Source of the DNA: Bradyrhizobium sp. ISRA464
Lineage (GTDB): Bacteria; Pseudomonadota; Alphaproteobacteria; Rhizobiales; Xanthobacteraceae
Reading direction: 5' to 3'
Length of the DNA: 64,000 bases
NCBI RefSeq assembly: GCF_029910095.1
Contig: NZ_CP094526.1
Coordinates: 2,604,001 to 2,668,000 of the forward strand
In this document: piece by piece, positions 17,258 through 25,414 of the stretch
Numbering within the stretch: position 1 is the stretch's first letter
How the letters are laid out: each line of letters starts with the position of its first letter
Notes under the pieces: generated by a model
What the model was told of the DNA's origin: nothing
The model's database searches: none
The model's input: only the letters and a program-made list of their open reading frames with translations
Program-made: the position numbers and the translations under genes

Positions 17258-17740
17258 CACTGAGTTGCCCGACGGCGCAAGCCCTCGCGTACAAAATATT
17301 TCTGTTTATCAGAAGTGCAACTCAGTGTATGAATGGCCCGTCTCACCCGCTTGAGGGGCGCTTCGCGATCGTCACGAGTGTTGGGTCGAGATGCGGTGGA
17401 CGCCGAGCGTGTGACTGACGAGCACATGCAAGGCGGACGGTGAAGTCGTGTGGTTCCGACGCCCTAGTGGCAGGTGTCGACTCCCAGGACGCGGAAGCGT
17501 CTCGCGGATGACGGTGACAAACAAGCCCAATCTCGCCGGGGAGAGCACGTATAAGCCGTAAAACCATCGCGCAGGGAAAGCCGGAGTGTTTCCGGTTTCA
17601 CCTGTGGTCCTACCTCCCGAGCTTTCCATTTGCTCGGGACCCATGGGTGCGATCGGCACCCGGCTTTCCCTGCGCCCTCTGTTCAAGAGAGGGCGAAAAC
17701 GAGAGGCAAAACTCGGACGATTCACGTCGCGAGAATGCGA
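17258..17740 (-). ncRNA. Structured repeat element, copy A (possible 3-prime RNA element)
   Basis: A 483-base non-coding element; its second copy is at 32558-33038 on the other strand. Read on the minus strand it contains, in order: a seven-base GCCCTCT/AGAGGGC hairpin; a large hairpin with arms CGCAGGGAAAGCCGG (plus-strand positions 17570-17584 and 17660-17674) enclosing an eight-base inner stem (17615-17622 with 17632-17639); a conserved middle part; and a terminal IR, GCAACTCAGTG (17317-17327) with CACTGAGTTGC (17258-17268), around a small TTTCTG hairpin. It begins 190 bases downstream of the lrp stop in the same sense. I do not recognise it as a named RNA. It may be a transcribed 3-prime element or a mobile palindromic DNA repeat. 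Confidence 0.6.
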
Positions 17741-17762
17741 TGCCATATCCTCATCAGCAACT

Positions 17763-17870
17763 GTCATCGCCCGCGAAGGCGGGCGATCCAGTATTCCAGA
17801 GGCAGCCGTGACTGATCCTAAAGGCCGCGGCGTACTGGATACCCCGCATGCGCGGGGGCGGGGTATGACG
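17763..17870. repeat. Palindromic repeat family R4
   Basis: Arms GTCATCGCCCGCG and CGCGGGGGCGGGGTATGAC with inner blocks GATCCAGTA and TACTGGATAC. It sits between element copy A and the lrp stop. Confidence 0.75.
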
Positions 17871-17930
17871 GCCGAGTGTGTTGATGATGCCAGTCCCCAC
17901 CACTGCGAGGCGGCCCAAAACAAGCCGCGC

Positions 17931-18392
17931 TCACACCGGCAGCGCGGTCGAATACTTCACCTGGCTCAAGGCAAAGCTCGACTCGATGGAGGCGATGCCG
18001 TCGAGCCGGGTCAGCTTGTTCTTCAGGAACGCCTCATAGGAGGAGAGGTCGGCGGCGACGACGCGAAGCAGGTAATCGCGATTGCCGGTCATCAGATAGC
18101 ATTCGAGCACCTCGTCCCATTTGGAGATCGCGCGCGCGAAGCGGTTGAGGTCCTCCTCCTTCTGCCGCGCGAGCTTGATCGAGATGAAGACGCTGACATG
18201 CAGCCCGATCGATTTCTGATCGACGGTTGCGATGTAGCGGCTGATCACGCCGCGCTCCTCGAGCAGCTTCACCCGGCGATGGCATGGCGACACCGACAGC
18301 CCGACCTTGTCGGCAAGCTCCTGCATGGTCATGCGGCTGTCGGTCTGGAGCAGGCTGAGGATCTTGCGGTCGATGGCATCGAGGGCAGGCAT
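17931..18392 (-). CDS. Lrp/AsnC-family transcriptional regulator
   Basis: A 153-residue Lrp-type regulator. The N-terminal winged HTH (about 1-60) includes LDAIDRKILSLLQTDSR and the recognition helix region LADKVGLSVSPCHRRV. The C-terminal RAM domain (about 70-150) contains the effector-binding GNRDYLLRVV loop. ATG 18392 is chosen over the longer ORF because family members begin a few residues before LDxIDRKIL. It diverges from the large thiamine enzyme at 18524, so it very likely controls that gene in response to an amino acid. A dyad between the two starts is a candidate site. Confidence 0.94.
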   Translation of the reverse strand: MPALDAIDRKILSLLQTDSRMTMQELADKVGLSVSPCHRRVKLLEERGVISRYIATVDQKSIGLHVSVFISIKLARQKEEDLNRFARAISKWDEVLECYLMTGNRDYLLRVVAADLSSYEAFLKNKLTRLDGIASIESSFALSQVKYSTALPV

Positions 18393-18423
18393 TGGGATGA
18401 ACTCGCAGGTTGAGGTCGGATCG

Positions 18424-18438
18424 TGGGAATTTATCCCA
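18424..18438. promoter_or_regulatory. Candidate Lrp-type operator TGGGA-N5-TCCCA
   Basis: A 15-base dyad with an A/T centre (TGGGAATTTATCCCA) in the 131-base divergent region between the lrp-like gene and the AceE-like gene, 32 bases upstream of lrp and 86 bases upstream of the enzyme start. The size and AT-rich centre fit Lrp/AsnC sites. Confidence 0.5.
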
Positions 18439-18523
18439 ATTTTTCCTGTGCTGTCGCGTGGAATTGAGATTTTCGCTGCCCCCTGCGGCGGTAACATCCG
18501 TTAGATCGCCTCGGAGCTCCGCC

Positions 18524-20890
18524 ATGGGAATCGCGCCTGAACGCCTCGACATGCTGTCCGCTCTGGCCCGCAAGGTGCTGTGGCTGTCGTCGTGGACCAT
18601 CCATCACGCCAACCATGTCAGGCCGAACACCGACGGCTTGAAAGTCGGCGGCCATCAGGCATCGTCAGCTTCGCTCGCCAACATCATGTCGGCGCTGTAT
18701 TTCTCGGTGCTGCGCCCGCAGGACCGCGTCGCGGTGAAGCCGCATGCGAGCCCGGTGTTCCACGCGATTCAGTATCTGTTCGGGCATCAGACCCACGACA
18801 AGCTGGAGAATTTCCGCGGCTATAAGGGCGCGCAATCCTATCCGTCGCGCACCAAGGACACCGACGACGTCGACTTCTCCACCGGCTCTGTGGGATTGGG
18901 CGTGGCGCAGACGTTGTTCGCCTCGCTGGTGCAGGATTACGTCAAGGCGCATGGCTGGATGAAGGACCGCCCCGAGGGCCGCATGATCGCGCTGGTCGGC
19001 GACGCCGAGATGGACGAGGGCAACATTTTCGAGGCGCTGCTCGAGGGCTGGAAGCACGGCCTGCGCAACACCTGGTGGGTGGTCGACTATAACCGCCAGT
19101 CGCTCGACGCCGTGGTGCGCGAAGGGTTGTGGGCCAAGTTCGAAACCATGTTCCGCAATTTCGGCTGGGACGTGATGATCGTGAAGTACGGCAAACTGAT
19201 GCTGGAAGCGTTTGCCGAGCCGGGCGGCGAGGCGCTCAGGCGCTGGATCGACAATTGCCCGAACCAGATGTACGCGGCGCTGTGCTTCCAGGGCGGCGCG
19301 GCCTTCCGCAAGCACTTGCAGGACGACATTGGCGACCAGGGGCCGGTGTCGGCCCTGATCGACCGCCGCAGCGACGAGCAGCTGCTGGCGCTGATGTCGA
19401 ACCTCGGCGGCCATGACATGGCGAGCATGATCGAGGCGTTCGAAGCCGTTGATCACGATCGTCCGGTCTGCTTCATCGCCTACACCATCAAGGGCGTCGG
19501 CCTGCCGATGCAGGGCCACAAGGACAACCACGCCGGCCTGATGACGGTAGCGCAGATGGAGAAGTGGCGCGCCGCGCAGAACATCCGCGCCGGCCATGAG
19601 TGGGACAAGTTCGAGGGCCTGTCGCAAGACCCCGCGAAGCTCGAGGCCTTCCTGGCGGAGGCGCCGTTCAATCGCGAGGGACGCCGCCGGCTGTCGGCGC
19701 CTGACATCGACGTGCCAGAGCAGCTCGCCTTCAAGGCCTCGGCGCAGATGTCGACGCAGCAGGGCTTCGGCCTCGTGTTGCACGAGCTTGCGCGCGGCGA
19801 CAGCGCGCTGGCCTCGCGGATCGTCACCGCATCGCCCGACGTCACCGTGTCGACCAATCTCGGCGCCTGGGTCAATCGCCGCGGCCTGTTCGCGAAGCTG
19901 GAGAACCACGACCTGTTCCGGCAGGAGAAGATTCCGTCCGCCTACACCTGGGAATATTCGCCGAAGGGACAGCATATCGAGCTCGGCATCGCCGAGATGA
20001 ACCTGTTCATCATGCTCTCGGCGCTCGGTCTGTCGCACCAGATCAACGGCACGCGGCTGCTGCCGGTCGGCACGCTCTACGATCCCTTCATCGAGCGCGG
20101 CCTCGATGCGCTGAACTATGCCTGCTACCAGGATGCCCGCTTCATGGTGGCGGCGACGCCGTCCGGCGTGTCGCTGGCGCCGGAGGGCGGCGCGCACCAG
20201 TCGATCAAGACGCCCCTGATCGGGCTCGGACAGGACGGGCTCGCCTCGTTCGATCCGGCCTTCGTCGATGAACTTGCCGTGATCATGGGCTGGGGATTCC
20301 AGCACATGCAGCGCGAGGGCGCGGAGGGCGGGTCGGTCTACTTGCGGCTCTCGACGCGCACGATCGAGCAGCCGCAGCGGATCATGACGCCGGACCTGCG
20401 GCGCGACATCACCGACGGCGCCTACTGGCTGCGCAAGCCGGGCCCGAACTGCGACCTGGTGGTCGCCTATACTGGGACGGTCGCACCCGAGGCGATCGAG
20501 GCGGTCGGGCTGATCGGCGAAAGCCATCGCGACGTCGGTTTACTCGCGGTCACGTCCGCCGACCGGCTCTATGCGGGTTGGTCCGCGGCGCGGAATTTGC
20601 GCCGCGACCGGCGCGGCGTGCAGCATTTGAGTCATATCGAGCGGTTGCTGGCGCCGCTCGGCCGCGACTGCAGCATAGTGACCGTGATCGACGGCCATCC
20701 GGCCTCGCTCGGCTGGCTCGGCAGCGTGCGCGGCCATCGGGTCGAGGCGCTCGGGGTCGAGCATTTCGGCCAGACCGGGACGATCGGCGACCTCTACCGC
20801 CACTACGGCATCGACGCCAACGCGATCATCGATGCGGCGGAAAGCCTCTCCGTCGGCGCCCCGGTCCGGCATCGCAAGATGGCGGTGTGA
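18524..20890 (+). CDS. AceE/transketolase-like thiamine-pyrophosphate enzyme
   Basis: A 788-residue single-chain TPP enzyme related to homodimeric pyruvate dehydrogenase E1 and transketolase. The TPP motif runs from GD at 159-160 (VGDAEMDEGN) to N190 (VVDYNRQSLD). A histidine-bearing SxSSLANI/GGHQASSAS region lies near 42-52, and the pyrimidine domain follows (YSPKGQHIELGIAEMNLF). It is about 100 residues shorter than AceE and lacks an obvious E2-binding N-terminal extension; no E2 or E3 gene is nearby. It faces an Lrp regulator and is followed 179 bases later by an aldehyde dehydrogenase. It may act on an amino-acid-derived 2-keto acid or be a free-standing ketol transferase. Family firm, reaction uncertain. 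Confidence 0.85.
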   Translation: MGIAPERLDMLSALARKVLWLSSWTIHHANHVRPNTDGLKVGGHQASSASLANIMSALYFSVLRPQDRVAVKPHASPVFHAIQYLFGHQTHDKLENFRGYKGAQSYPSRTKDTDDVDFSTGSVGLGVAQTLFASLVQDYVKAHGWMKDRPEGRMIALVGDAEMDEGNIFEALLEGWKHGLRNTWWVVDYNRQSLDAVVREGLWAKFETMFRNFGWDVMIVKYGKLMLEAFAEPGGEALRRWIDNCPNQMYAALCFQGGAAFRKHLQDDIGDQGPVSALIDRRSDEQLLALMSNLGGHDMASMIEAFEAVDHDRPVCFIAYTIKGVGLPMQGHKDNHAGLMTVAQMEKWRAAQNIRAGHEWDKFEGLSQDPAKLEAFLAEAPFNREGRRRLSAPDIDVPEQLAFKASAQMSTQQGFGLVLHELARGDSALASRIVTASPDVTVSTNLGAWVNRRGLFAKLENHDLFRQEKIPSAYTWEYSPKGQHIELGIAEMNLFIMLSALGLSHQINGTRLLPVGTLYDPFIERGLDALNYACYQDARFMVAATPSGVSLAPEGGAHQSIKTPLIGLGQDGLASFDPAFVDELAVIMGWGFQHMQREGAEGGSVYLRLSTRTIEQPQRIMTPDLRRDITDGAYWLRKPGPNCDLVVAYTGTVAPEAIEAVGLIGESHRDVGLLAVTSADRLYAGWSAARNLRRDRRGVQHLSHIERLLAPLGRDCSIVTVIDGHPASLGWLGSVRGHRVEALGVEHFGQTGTIGDLYRHYGIDANAIIDAAESLSVGAPVRHRKMAV

Positions 20891-21069
20891 CGCTACGGGT
20901 GAGGGGCGGGCGGCAAGGCTTGCCACGCGAGCGGCAGCGACCTTATATCCGTGGTGCGCGCACGAGCCGCGTCCCGCATATGGCGGGTTCAATTCGCCTG
21001 GCTTTCGTGCAAGGATGCCTGCCGAACGCTTCCGTTCCCTTTCCATACGCCCCCTACAAGAGGTTTCCG

Positions 21070-22500
21070 ATGGTCAATCGCATGCAATTCTACATCGATG
21101 GCGCCTGGGTCGACCCGGTCGTCAAGAAGTCCACCCCGGTCGTCAATCCGGCGACCGAAGAGGCGATGTATGAGGTTGCGCTCGGCTCCAAGGCCGATCT
21201 CGACAAGGCGGTCGCCGCCGCCAAGCGCGCGTTCGAGACCTATTCCCGGACCAGCCGCGAGGAGCGCGTCGCGCTGCTCACCAAGATCGTCGAGGTCTAC
21301 AAGGGCCGCATGAAGGAGATCGGCGCCGCCGTCTCCGACGAGATGGGCGCGCCGTTGCCGATGGCCGAAAAGCTGCAGGCCGGCGCCGGCCTCGGCCATC
21401 TCATGAACACCCTTGAAGTGCTCAAGAAGTACGAGTTCGAGGAGACCATGGGCACCGCCGTGATCGTGCGCGAGCCGGTCGGCGTCGTCGGCATGATCAC
21501 GCCCTGGAACTGGCCGCTCAACCAGATCGCCTGCAAGGTGGCGCCCGCGCTCGCCGCCGGCTGCACCATGATCCTGAAGCCGTCGGAGTTCACCCCGACC
21601 TCGGCGCTGATCTTCGCCGAGATCCTCCATGAGGCCGGCGTGCCGAAGGGCGTGTTCAACCTCCTCAATGGCCTCGGTCCGGAGGTGGGTGCCGCGATGA
21701 GCGAGCATCCGGACATCGACATGATCTCGTTCACCGGCTCGACCCGCGCCGGCGTCGACGTCGCCAAGCGTGCAGCCCCGACCGTGAAGCGCGTCAGCCA
21801 GGAGCTCGGTGGCAAGTCGCCGAACGTCATCCTCGAGGGCGCCGACCTGACCAAGGCGGTGACCGGCGGCGTGATGCACATGTTCAACAACTCGGGCCAG
21901 TCCTGCAACGCGCCGTCGCGCATGATCGTGCCGCTCTCCAAGATGAAGGAAGTGGCCGCAATCGCGAAGGGCGTCGCCGACAAGACCAAGGCCGGCGATC
22001 CGCGCGCTGCCGACACGACGATTGGCCCCGTGGTCAACCGCGGTCAGTGGGACAAGATCCAGGCGCTGATCCAGAAGGGCATCGACGAGGGCGCAACGCT
22101 CGTCGCCGGTGGTCCGGGCCTGCCCGAGGGCGTCAACAAGGGCTTCTACGTCCGTCCGACCATCTTCGCCGACGTCACCAATGAGATGACGATCGCCCGC
22201 GAAGAGATCTTCGGACCGGTGCTGACCATCATCGGCGCCAAGGACGAAGCCGACGCCGTCAGGATTGCCAACGACACGCCCTATGGTCTCGCCGGTTATG
22301 TCTCGGCCGACACCGTGGAAAGCGCGCGCCGCGTCGGCCGCCAGATCCGCGCCGGCAACGTCAACCTGCAGGGCGTGCCGAACGAGCGCTCCGCGCCGTT
22401 CGGTGGTTACAAGCAGTCCGGCAACGGCCGCGAGTGGGGCCGTTACGGTCTTGAAGAGTATCTCGAGGCCAAGGCCGTCGCGGGTTACAACGCGGCGTAA
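21070..22500 (+). CDS. Aldehyde dehydrogenase, NAD(P)-dependent
   Basis: A 476-residue ALDH-superfamily enzyme. It shows PWNWPLNQI with the oxyanion asparagine, KPSEFTP for cofactor binding, the catalytic base in VSQELGGKSPN, the catalytic cysteine in NNSGQSCNAPSR, and EEIFGPVLTI. ATG 21070 is used because AAGAGG precedes it and the family begins with MQFYIDGAWVDP; a larger upstream open frame overlaps the previous gene. A strong terminator follows. Co-transcription with the AceE-like gene is plausible (179-base gap). Possible substrates include aldehydes made by that enzyme or semialdehydes of sugar-acid catabolism; none is fixed by sequence. Confidence 0.94.
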   Translation: MVNRMQFYIDGAWVDPVVKKSTPVVNPATEEAMYEVALGSKADLDKAVAAAKRAFETYSRTSREERVALLTKIVEVYKGRMKEIGAAVSDEMGAPLPMAEKLQAGAGLGHLMNTLEVLKKYEFEETMGTAVIVREPVGVVGMITPWNWPLNQIACKVAPALAAGCTMILKPSEFTPTSALIFAEILHEAGVPKGVFNLLNGLGPEVGAAMSEHPDIDMISFTGSTRAGVDVAKRAAPTVKRVSQELGGKSPNVILEGADLTKAVTGGVMHMFNNSGQSCNAPSRMIVPLSKMKEVAAIAKGVADKTKAGDPRAADTTIGPVVNRGQWDKIQALIQKGIDEGATLVAGGPGLPEGVNKGFYVRPTIFADVTNEMTIAREEIFGPVLTIIGAKDEADAVRIANDTPYGLAGYVSADTVESARRVGRQIRAGNVNLQGVPNERSAPFGGYKQSGNGREWGRYGLEEYLEAKAVAGYNAA

Positions 22501-22524
22501 GCTGGTCCACGAGAGACGAGATTT

Positions 22525-22563
22525 TGACGCCGGGGCAGGTAACTGCTCCGGCGTCAGGTTTTC
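22525..22563 (+). terminator. Rho-independent terminator after aldehyde dehydrogenase
   Basis: TGACGCCGG pairs perfectly with CCGGCGTCA, and the stem is extended by a G-T pair and GCAG/CTGC around a GTAA loop. GGTTTT follows. It starts 24 bases after the stop codon. Confidence 0.85.
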
Positions 22564-22619
22564 TGGGTGCAAGGTTTTGAAGGGTTCGAGTCTTGCGAAG
22601 GTCGAGACCGCAGGTTCTT

Positions 22620-22771
22620 CGTCATTGCGAGCCACCCGGTCGGCGCGAAGCGCCGCCGGATGACAGGCTCCGCGAAGCAATCCATCTCTCCTCACGCGCG
22701 GAAAGATGGTTGCTTCGTCGCTTCAGCGCAAAATTGCTCTGCAATTTTGTCGCGAGCTCCTCGCAATGACG
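22620..22771. repeat. Palindromic repeat family R2, copy 1
   Basis: Begins CGTCATTGCGAGC and ends GCTCCTCGCAATGACG, with inner blocks GCAATCCAT and ATGGTTGC. It carries a perfect hairpin CAAAATTGC-tct-GCAATTTTG at 22729-22749. It lies between the aldehyde dehydrogenase terminator and the lactonase stop. Related copies are at 36591 and 37742. Confidence 0.85.
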
Positions 22772-22777
22772 TTCGGA

Positions 22778-23740
22778 TCAACCGCCGAGCGCGCCTTGGG
22801 TGTTTACATAGAGCGCATAGATCGACTGGCTCGCCGCCATGAACAGGCGGTTGCGCTTCAGTCCGCCGAAGCAGAGGTTGGCGCAGCGCTCCGGCAGCGC
22901 GATGCGGCCGATCATGACGCCGTCGGGCGCGAATACGACCACGCCGTCGAGTTCGGGATCGCCCATGCCCCAACCGCACCACAGATTCCCGTCGATGTCG
23001 CAGCGCATGCCATCGGGCGTGCCCGGGCCGGCGTCGATGAACACGCGCTTGTTGGAAATCGTCGTGCCGTCGGGTGATACGTCATAGGCAAGGATCTTTC
23101 GGTTCGGCACTCCGCGGGATTCCACGACGTAGAGGATCTTCTCGTCCGGCGAGAAGCAGAGCCCGTTCGGCCCCAGCACGCCCTCCGCGACGATGGTGGC
23201 CTTGCCGGTCGCGGGATCGAGCCGATAGACATTAGGGTCGATCTCGGGCTCGGCCTTGTAGCCCTCGTAGTTCCCGAGCAGGCCGAAGGTCGGATCGGTG
23301 AACCAGATCGAGCCGTCGGATTTCACCACGACGTCGTTCGGCGAGTTCAGCCGCTTGCCGTCGAAGGAGTCGATCAGCACCGTGATCGAACCGTCATATT
23401 CGGTGCGCACCACGCGGCGGCCGCCGTGCTCGCAGGTGATCAGCCGTCCCTGGCGGTCGCGGGTGTTGCCGTTGGCGAAGTTCGAGGGTTTTCGGAAGAT
23501 GCTGACCGCGCCGGTCTCTTCCTCCCATTTGATGATGCGCTGGTTCGGAATGTCGCTGCACAACAGATAGCGTCCGTCGCCGAACCACACTGGGCCTTCG
23601 GCCCAGCGCAGGCCGGTGGCGAGCCGCTCCACCGCGGACAGTTTCAGCCAATATTTCTCGAAGCGCGGGTCGAGCGCGTGGATGGCCGGATCGGGATAGT
23701 AGGTCGCCGGACCCCAGCCGGCGGAATGGGCATCGGACAT
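22778..23740 (-). CDS. SMP-30/gluconolactonase-family lactonase
   Basis: A 320-residue six-bladed beta-propeller hydrolase of the SMP-30/gluconolaconase/LRE family, metal-dependent sugar-lactone hydrolases. Likely metal ligands are the glutamate of RWAEGPVW (about E48), asparagines in NSPNDVVV and LGPNGLCFS, and the aspartate of TPDGMRCD. It has no signal peptide, so it acts in the cytoplasm. It diverges from the uronate-dehydrogenase-like gene across a 124-base gap. A dehydrogenase making a sugar lactone next to a lactonase is a natural pair, so hydrolysis of an aldaro- or aldono-lactone is likely though unproven. Confidence 0.92.
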   Translation of the reverse strand: MSDAHSAGWGPATYYPDPAIHALDPRFEKYWLKLSAVERLATGLRWAEGPVWFGDGRYLLCSDIPNQRIIKWEEETGAVSIFRKPSNFANGNTRDRQGRLITCEHGGRRVVRTEYDGSITVLIDSFDGKRLNSPNDVVVKSDGSIWFTDPTFGLLGNYEGYKAEPEIDPNVYRLDPATGKATIVAEGVLGPNGLCFSPDEKILYVVESRGVPNRKILAYDVSPDGTTISNKRVFIDAGPGTPDGMRCDIDGNLWCGWGMGDPELDGVVVFAPDGVMIGRIALPERCANLCFGGLKRNRLFMAASQSIYALYVNTQGALGG

Positions 23741-23864
23741 CTGCTGTTCTCGTTGTTGTGTTTCGACGGTGTTTGCTTGGTGTTTCCTCGGGCGGCTGGT
23801 TTGCTATCATTGCCGGCCTGCGACCGCAATTCGGCCGCGGCAAGCACGAGGAACGAGGGACGGA

Positions 23865-24686
23865 ATGCCACGCATATTGATGACCGGCGCGTCGGGTGGA
23901 ATCGGCACCAGCCTGCGCAAGCTGCTGCCGCCGATCTATCCTGACCTGCTGTTGAGCGACATCAAGCCGCCGGCCGATCTCGGCAAGAACGAAAAGTTTA
24001 AGGCCGCAGATCTCGCCGACCTCGCGCAGGTCGAGGCGATCTGCGAGGGCGTCGACGGCATCCTGCATTTCGGCGGCTATTCGGTCGAAGGCCCCTGGGA
24101 CTCGATCCTGCAGTCCAACATCGTCGGCTGCTACAATCTGTTCGAGGCGGCGCGGAAGAAGGGCGTCAAGCGGGTGATCTTCGCCTCCTCCAACCACGCC
24201 GTCGGCTTTTACCCGCGGCACCGCCGCATCGGCACCGACGTCACCGCGCGGCCGGACAGCCGTTACGGCGTCAGCAAGGTATTCGGCGAAGCCGTCGGTG
24301 CGCTCTACGCCGACAAGCACGGGCTCAAGGTTACTTGCCTGCGGATCGGCAATTTCGGCGACCAGCCGCTCGACCATCGGCGGCTCTCGATCTGGCTCAA
24401 GCCAGACGATCTCGTTCAGCTCTGCCGCATCGGGCTCGAGCATCCCGACGTCCATTTCGAGATCTTCTACGGTGCGTCCTACAACGAGCGCGCATGGTGG
24501 GACAATCACCGCGCCTATGATCTCGGCTATCGCCCGACCGGCCGCGCCGAGGATTTCCGCGAGCATGCGATGGCCGAGCAGGCCAAGCTGCCGCCGGATC
24601 CGGTCGGCGACTTCTACCAGGGCGGCTCGTTCTGCAGCATGGAGTTCGACGGCGACACGGGAAGGGTCATCGACTGGAAGACGTAG
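23865..24686 (+). CDS. Uronate dehydrogenase-like NAD-dependent epimerase/dehydratase-family enzyme
   Basis: A 273-residue extended-SDR protein whose sequence closely follows the Agrobacterium uronate dehydrogenase as I remember it: TGASGGIG (7-14), DGILHFGGYSVE, FASSNHAVGFYPR, YGVSK with catalytic Y134 and K138, RIGNFGDQPLDHRRLSIWL and the late FYGASYNERAWWDN. Uronate dehydrogenase oxidises glucuronate or galacturonate to the aldaro-lactone with NAD. ATG 23865 is preceded by GAGGGACGGA; the upstream open frame is cysteine-rich noise. The divergent lactonase and the downstream IlvD/Edd dehydratase support sugar-acid catabolism. Family confidence is high, exact substrate moderate. Confidence 0.87.
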   Translation: MPRILMTGASGGIGTSLRKLLPPIYPDLLLSDIKPPADLGKNEKFKAADLADLAQVEAICEGVDGILHFGGYSVEGPWDSILQSNIVGCYNLFEAARKKGVKRVIFASSNHAVGFYPRHRRIGTDVTARPDSRYGVSKVFGEAVGALYADKHGLKVTCLRIGNFGDQPLDHRRLSIWLKPDDLVQLCRIGLEHPDVHFEIFYGASYNERAWWDNHRAYDLGYRPTGRAEDFREHAMAEQAKLPPDPVGDFYQGGSFCSMEFDGDTGRVIDWKT

Positions 24687-25220
24687 TCAGTCTTCGCACG
24701 ACGGGAGCTGGTGGGGAGTCTGCTTCGCGCTTTGCGGGCTTCCGGGTCCGTCAAAGGCCTGGGCGAAGTGTGTAAGTGGGAAGGAGAGGTTGATCGTCTG
24801 ACCTGTCAAAGTCTTTGCTTCCATCGTGATCGCCTGCGCATGCTTCAGCCGCGTGACCAGCTCGCCGTCGCCTTCGTACGTGCCGCCGCAGCCCAAGTTG
24901 TAGCAATGCGGCTTGGCGATCTGGATCGGCTCATCCTGGTCGATCCGGAGGCTGATCGTGCCCTCCAGCATGGTTCGGGTTCCGACATTCGCGGTCAGAA
25001 GCACGCGCTTGCTGTTCTGCGGCGAGATGCTGATGGTGCCGCCCGACGGAGAGCATTGACCTCGCGCGCTGACGCCGACGAAACAACTTGTCTGCGTCAG
25101 GCAAACCTTGGCCCAGGGCTCATAGGTCAGCTGCGTCGCGCGCGCGTCGGCCGCTTGGCCAAGCGCCGGAAATGTGAGGGACGCGGCGAACGACCCAAGC
25201 AAGAAAAGCCAGTGGCGCAT
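24687..25220 (-). CDS. Invasion-associated locus B (IalB)-family periplasmic protein
   Basis: A 177-residue exported protein with a clear signal peptide (MRHWLFLLGSFAASL, then ALGQA) and the IalB fold. It has paired cysteines (CLTQTSC, GQC and CYNLGC), a WAKVC stretch after the mature N-terminus, and a C-terminal NLSFPLTHFAQAFDG. ATG 25220 is taken because the signal peptide begins there. Its stop abuts that of the uronate-dehydrogenase-like gene with no spacer. IalB proteins in Bartonella affect red-cell invasion; in soil rhizobia they are simply abundant periplasmic proteins of unknown role. Confidence 0.85.
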   Translation of the reverse strand: MRHWLFLLGSFAASLTFPALGQAADARATQLTYEPWAKVCLTQTSCFVGVSARGQCSPSGGTISISPQNSKRVLLTANVGTRTMLEGTISLRIDQDEPIQIAKPHCYNLGCGGTYEGDGELVTRLKHAQAITMEAKTLTGQTINLSFPLTHFAQAFDGPGSPQSAKQTPHQLPSCED

Positions 25221-25414
25221 TCCCGTCTCCTCTGCGATCAGCGGGGCACGTATCCAGCTATTGCGGCATTTTCTCGTTGGCGATGCCGGCGAGACCACCG
25301 CTTTCTTCGCTGTTGGCGAAGCTCTTGCGACGCTATTCGGCGCTGCATGATCGCGTATTGACAACAATTCCCTCGGCTCCTTTAGTGCGGCAAACAATCA
25401 AGGGAAACTGCAAC

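Noticed and set aside
17372-17923. Minus-strand 183-codon ORF and plus-strand 275-codon ORF (17586-18413) across element A
   Set aside because: They span hairpins, a palindromic repeat and the antisense of lrp; the conserved feature between copies A and B is base pairing, not reading frame.
18665-20527. 620-codon open frame antisense to the AceE-like gene, and similar long antisense frames at 20989-22695, 25382-27046 and 38038-40356
   Set aside because: These are by-products of high GC third positions; they give Arg/His/Asp-rich products with no fold signature, while the opposite strand encodes recognisable enzymes.
20985-21005. T-arm-like sequence (GGCGGGTTCAATTCGCC) suggesting a tRNA
   Set aside because: The canonical T-stem register does not pair, and no acceptor, D or anticodon arms can be drawn around it.
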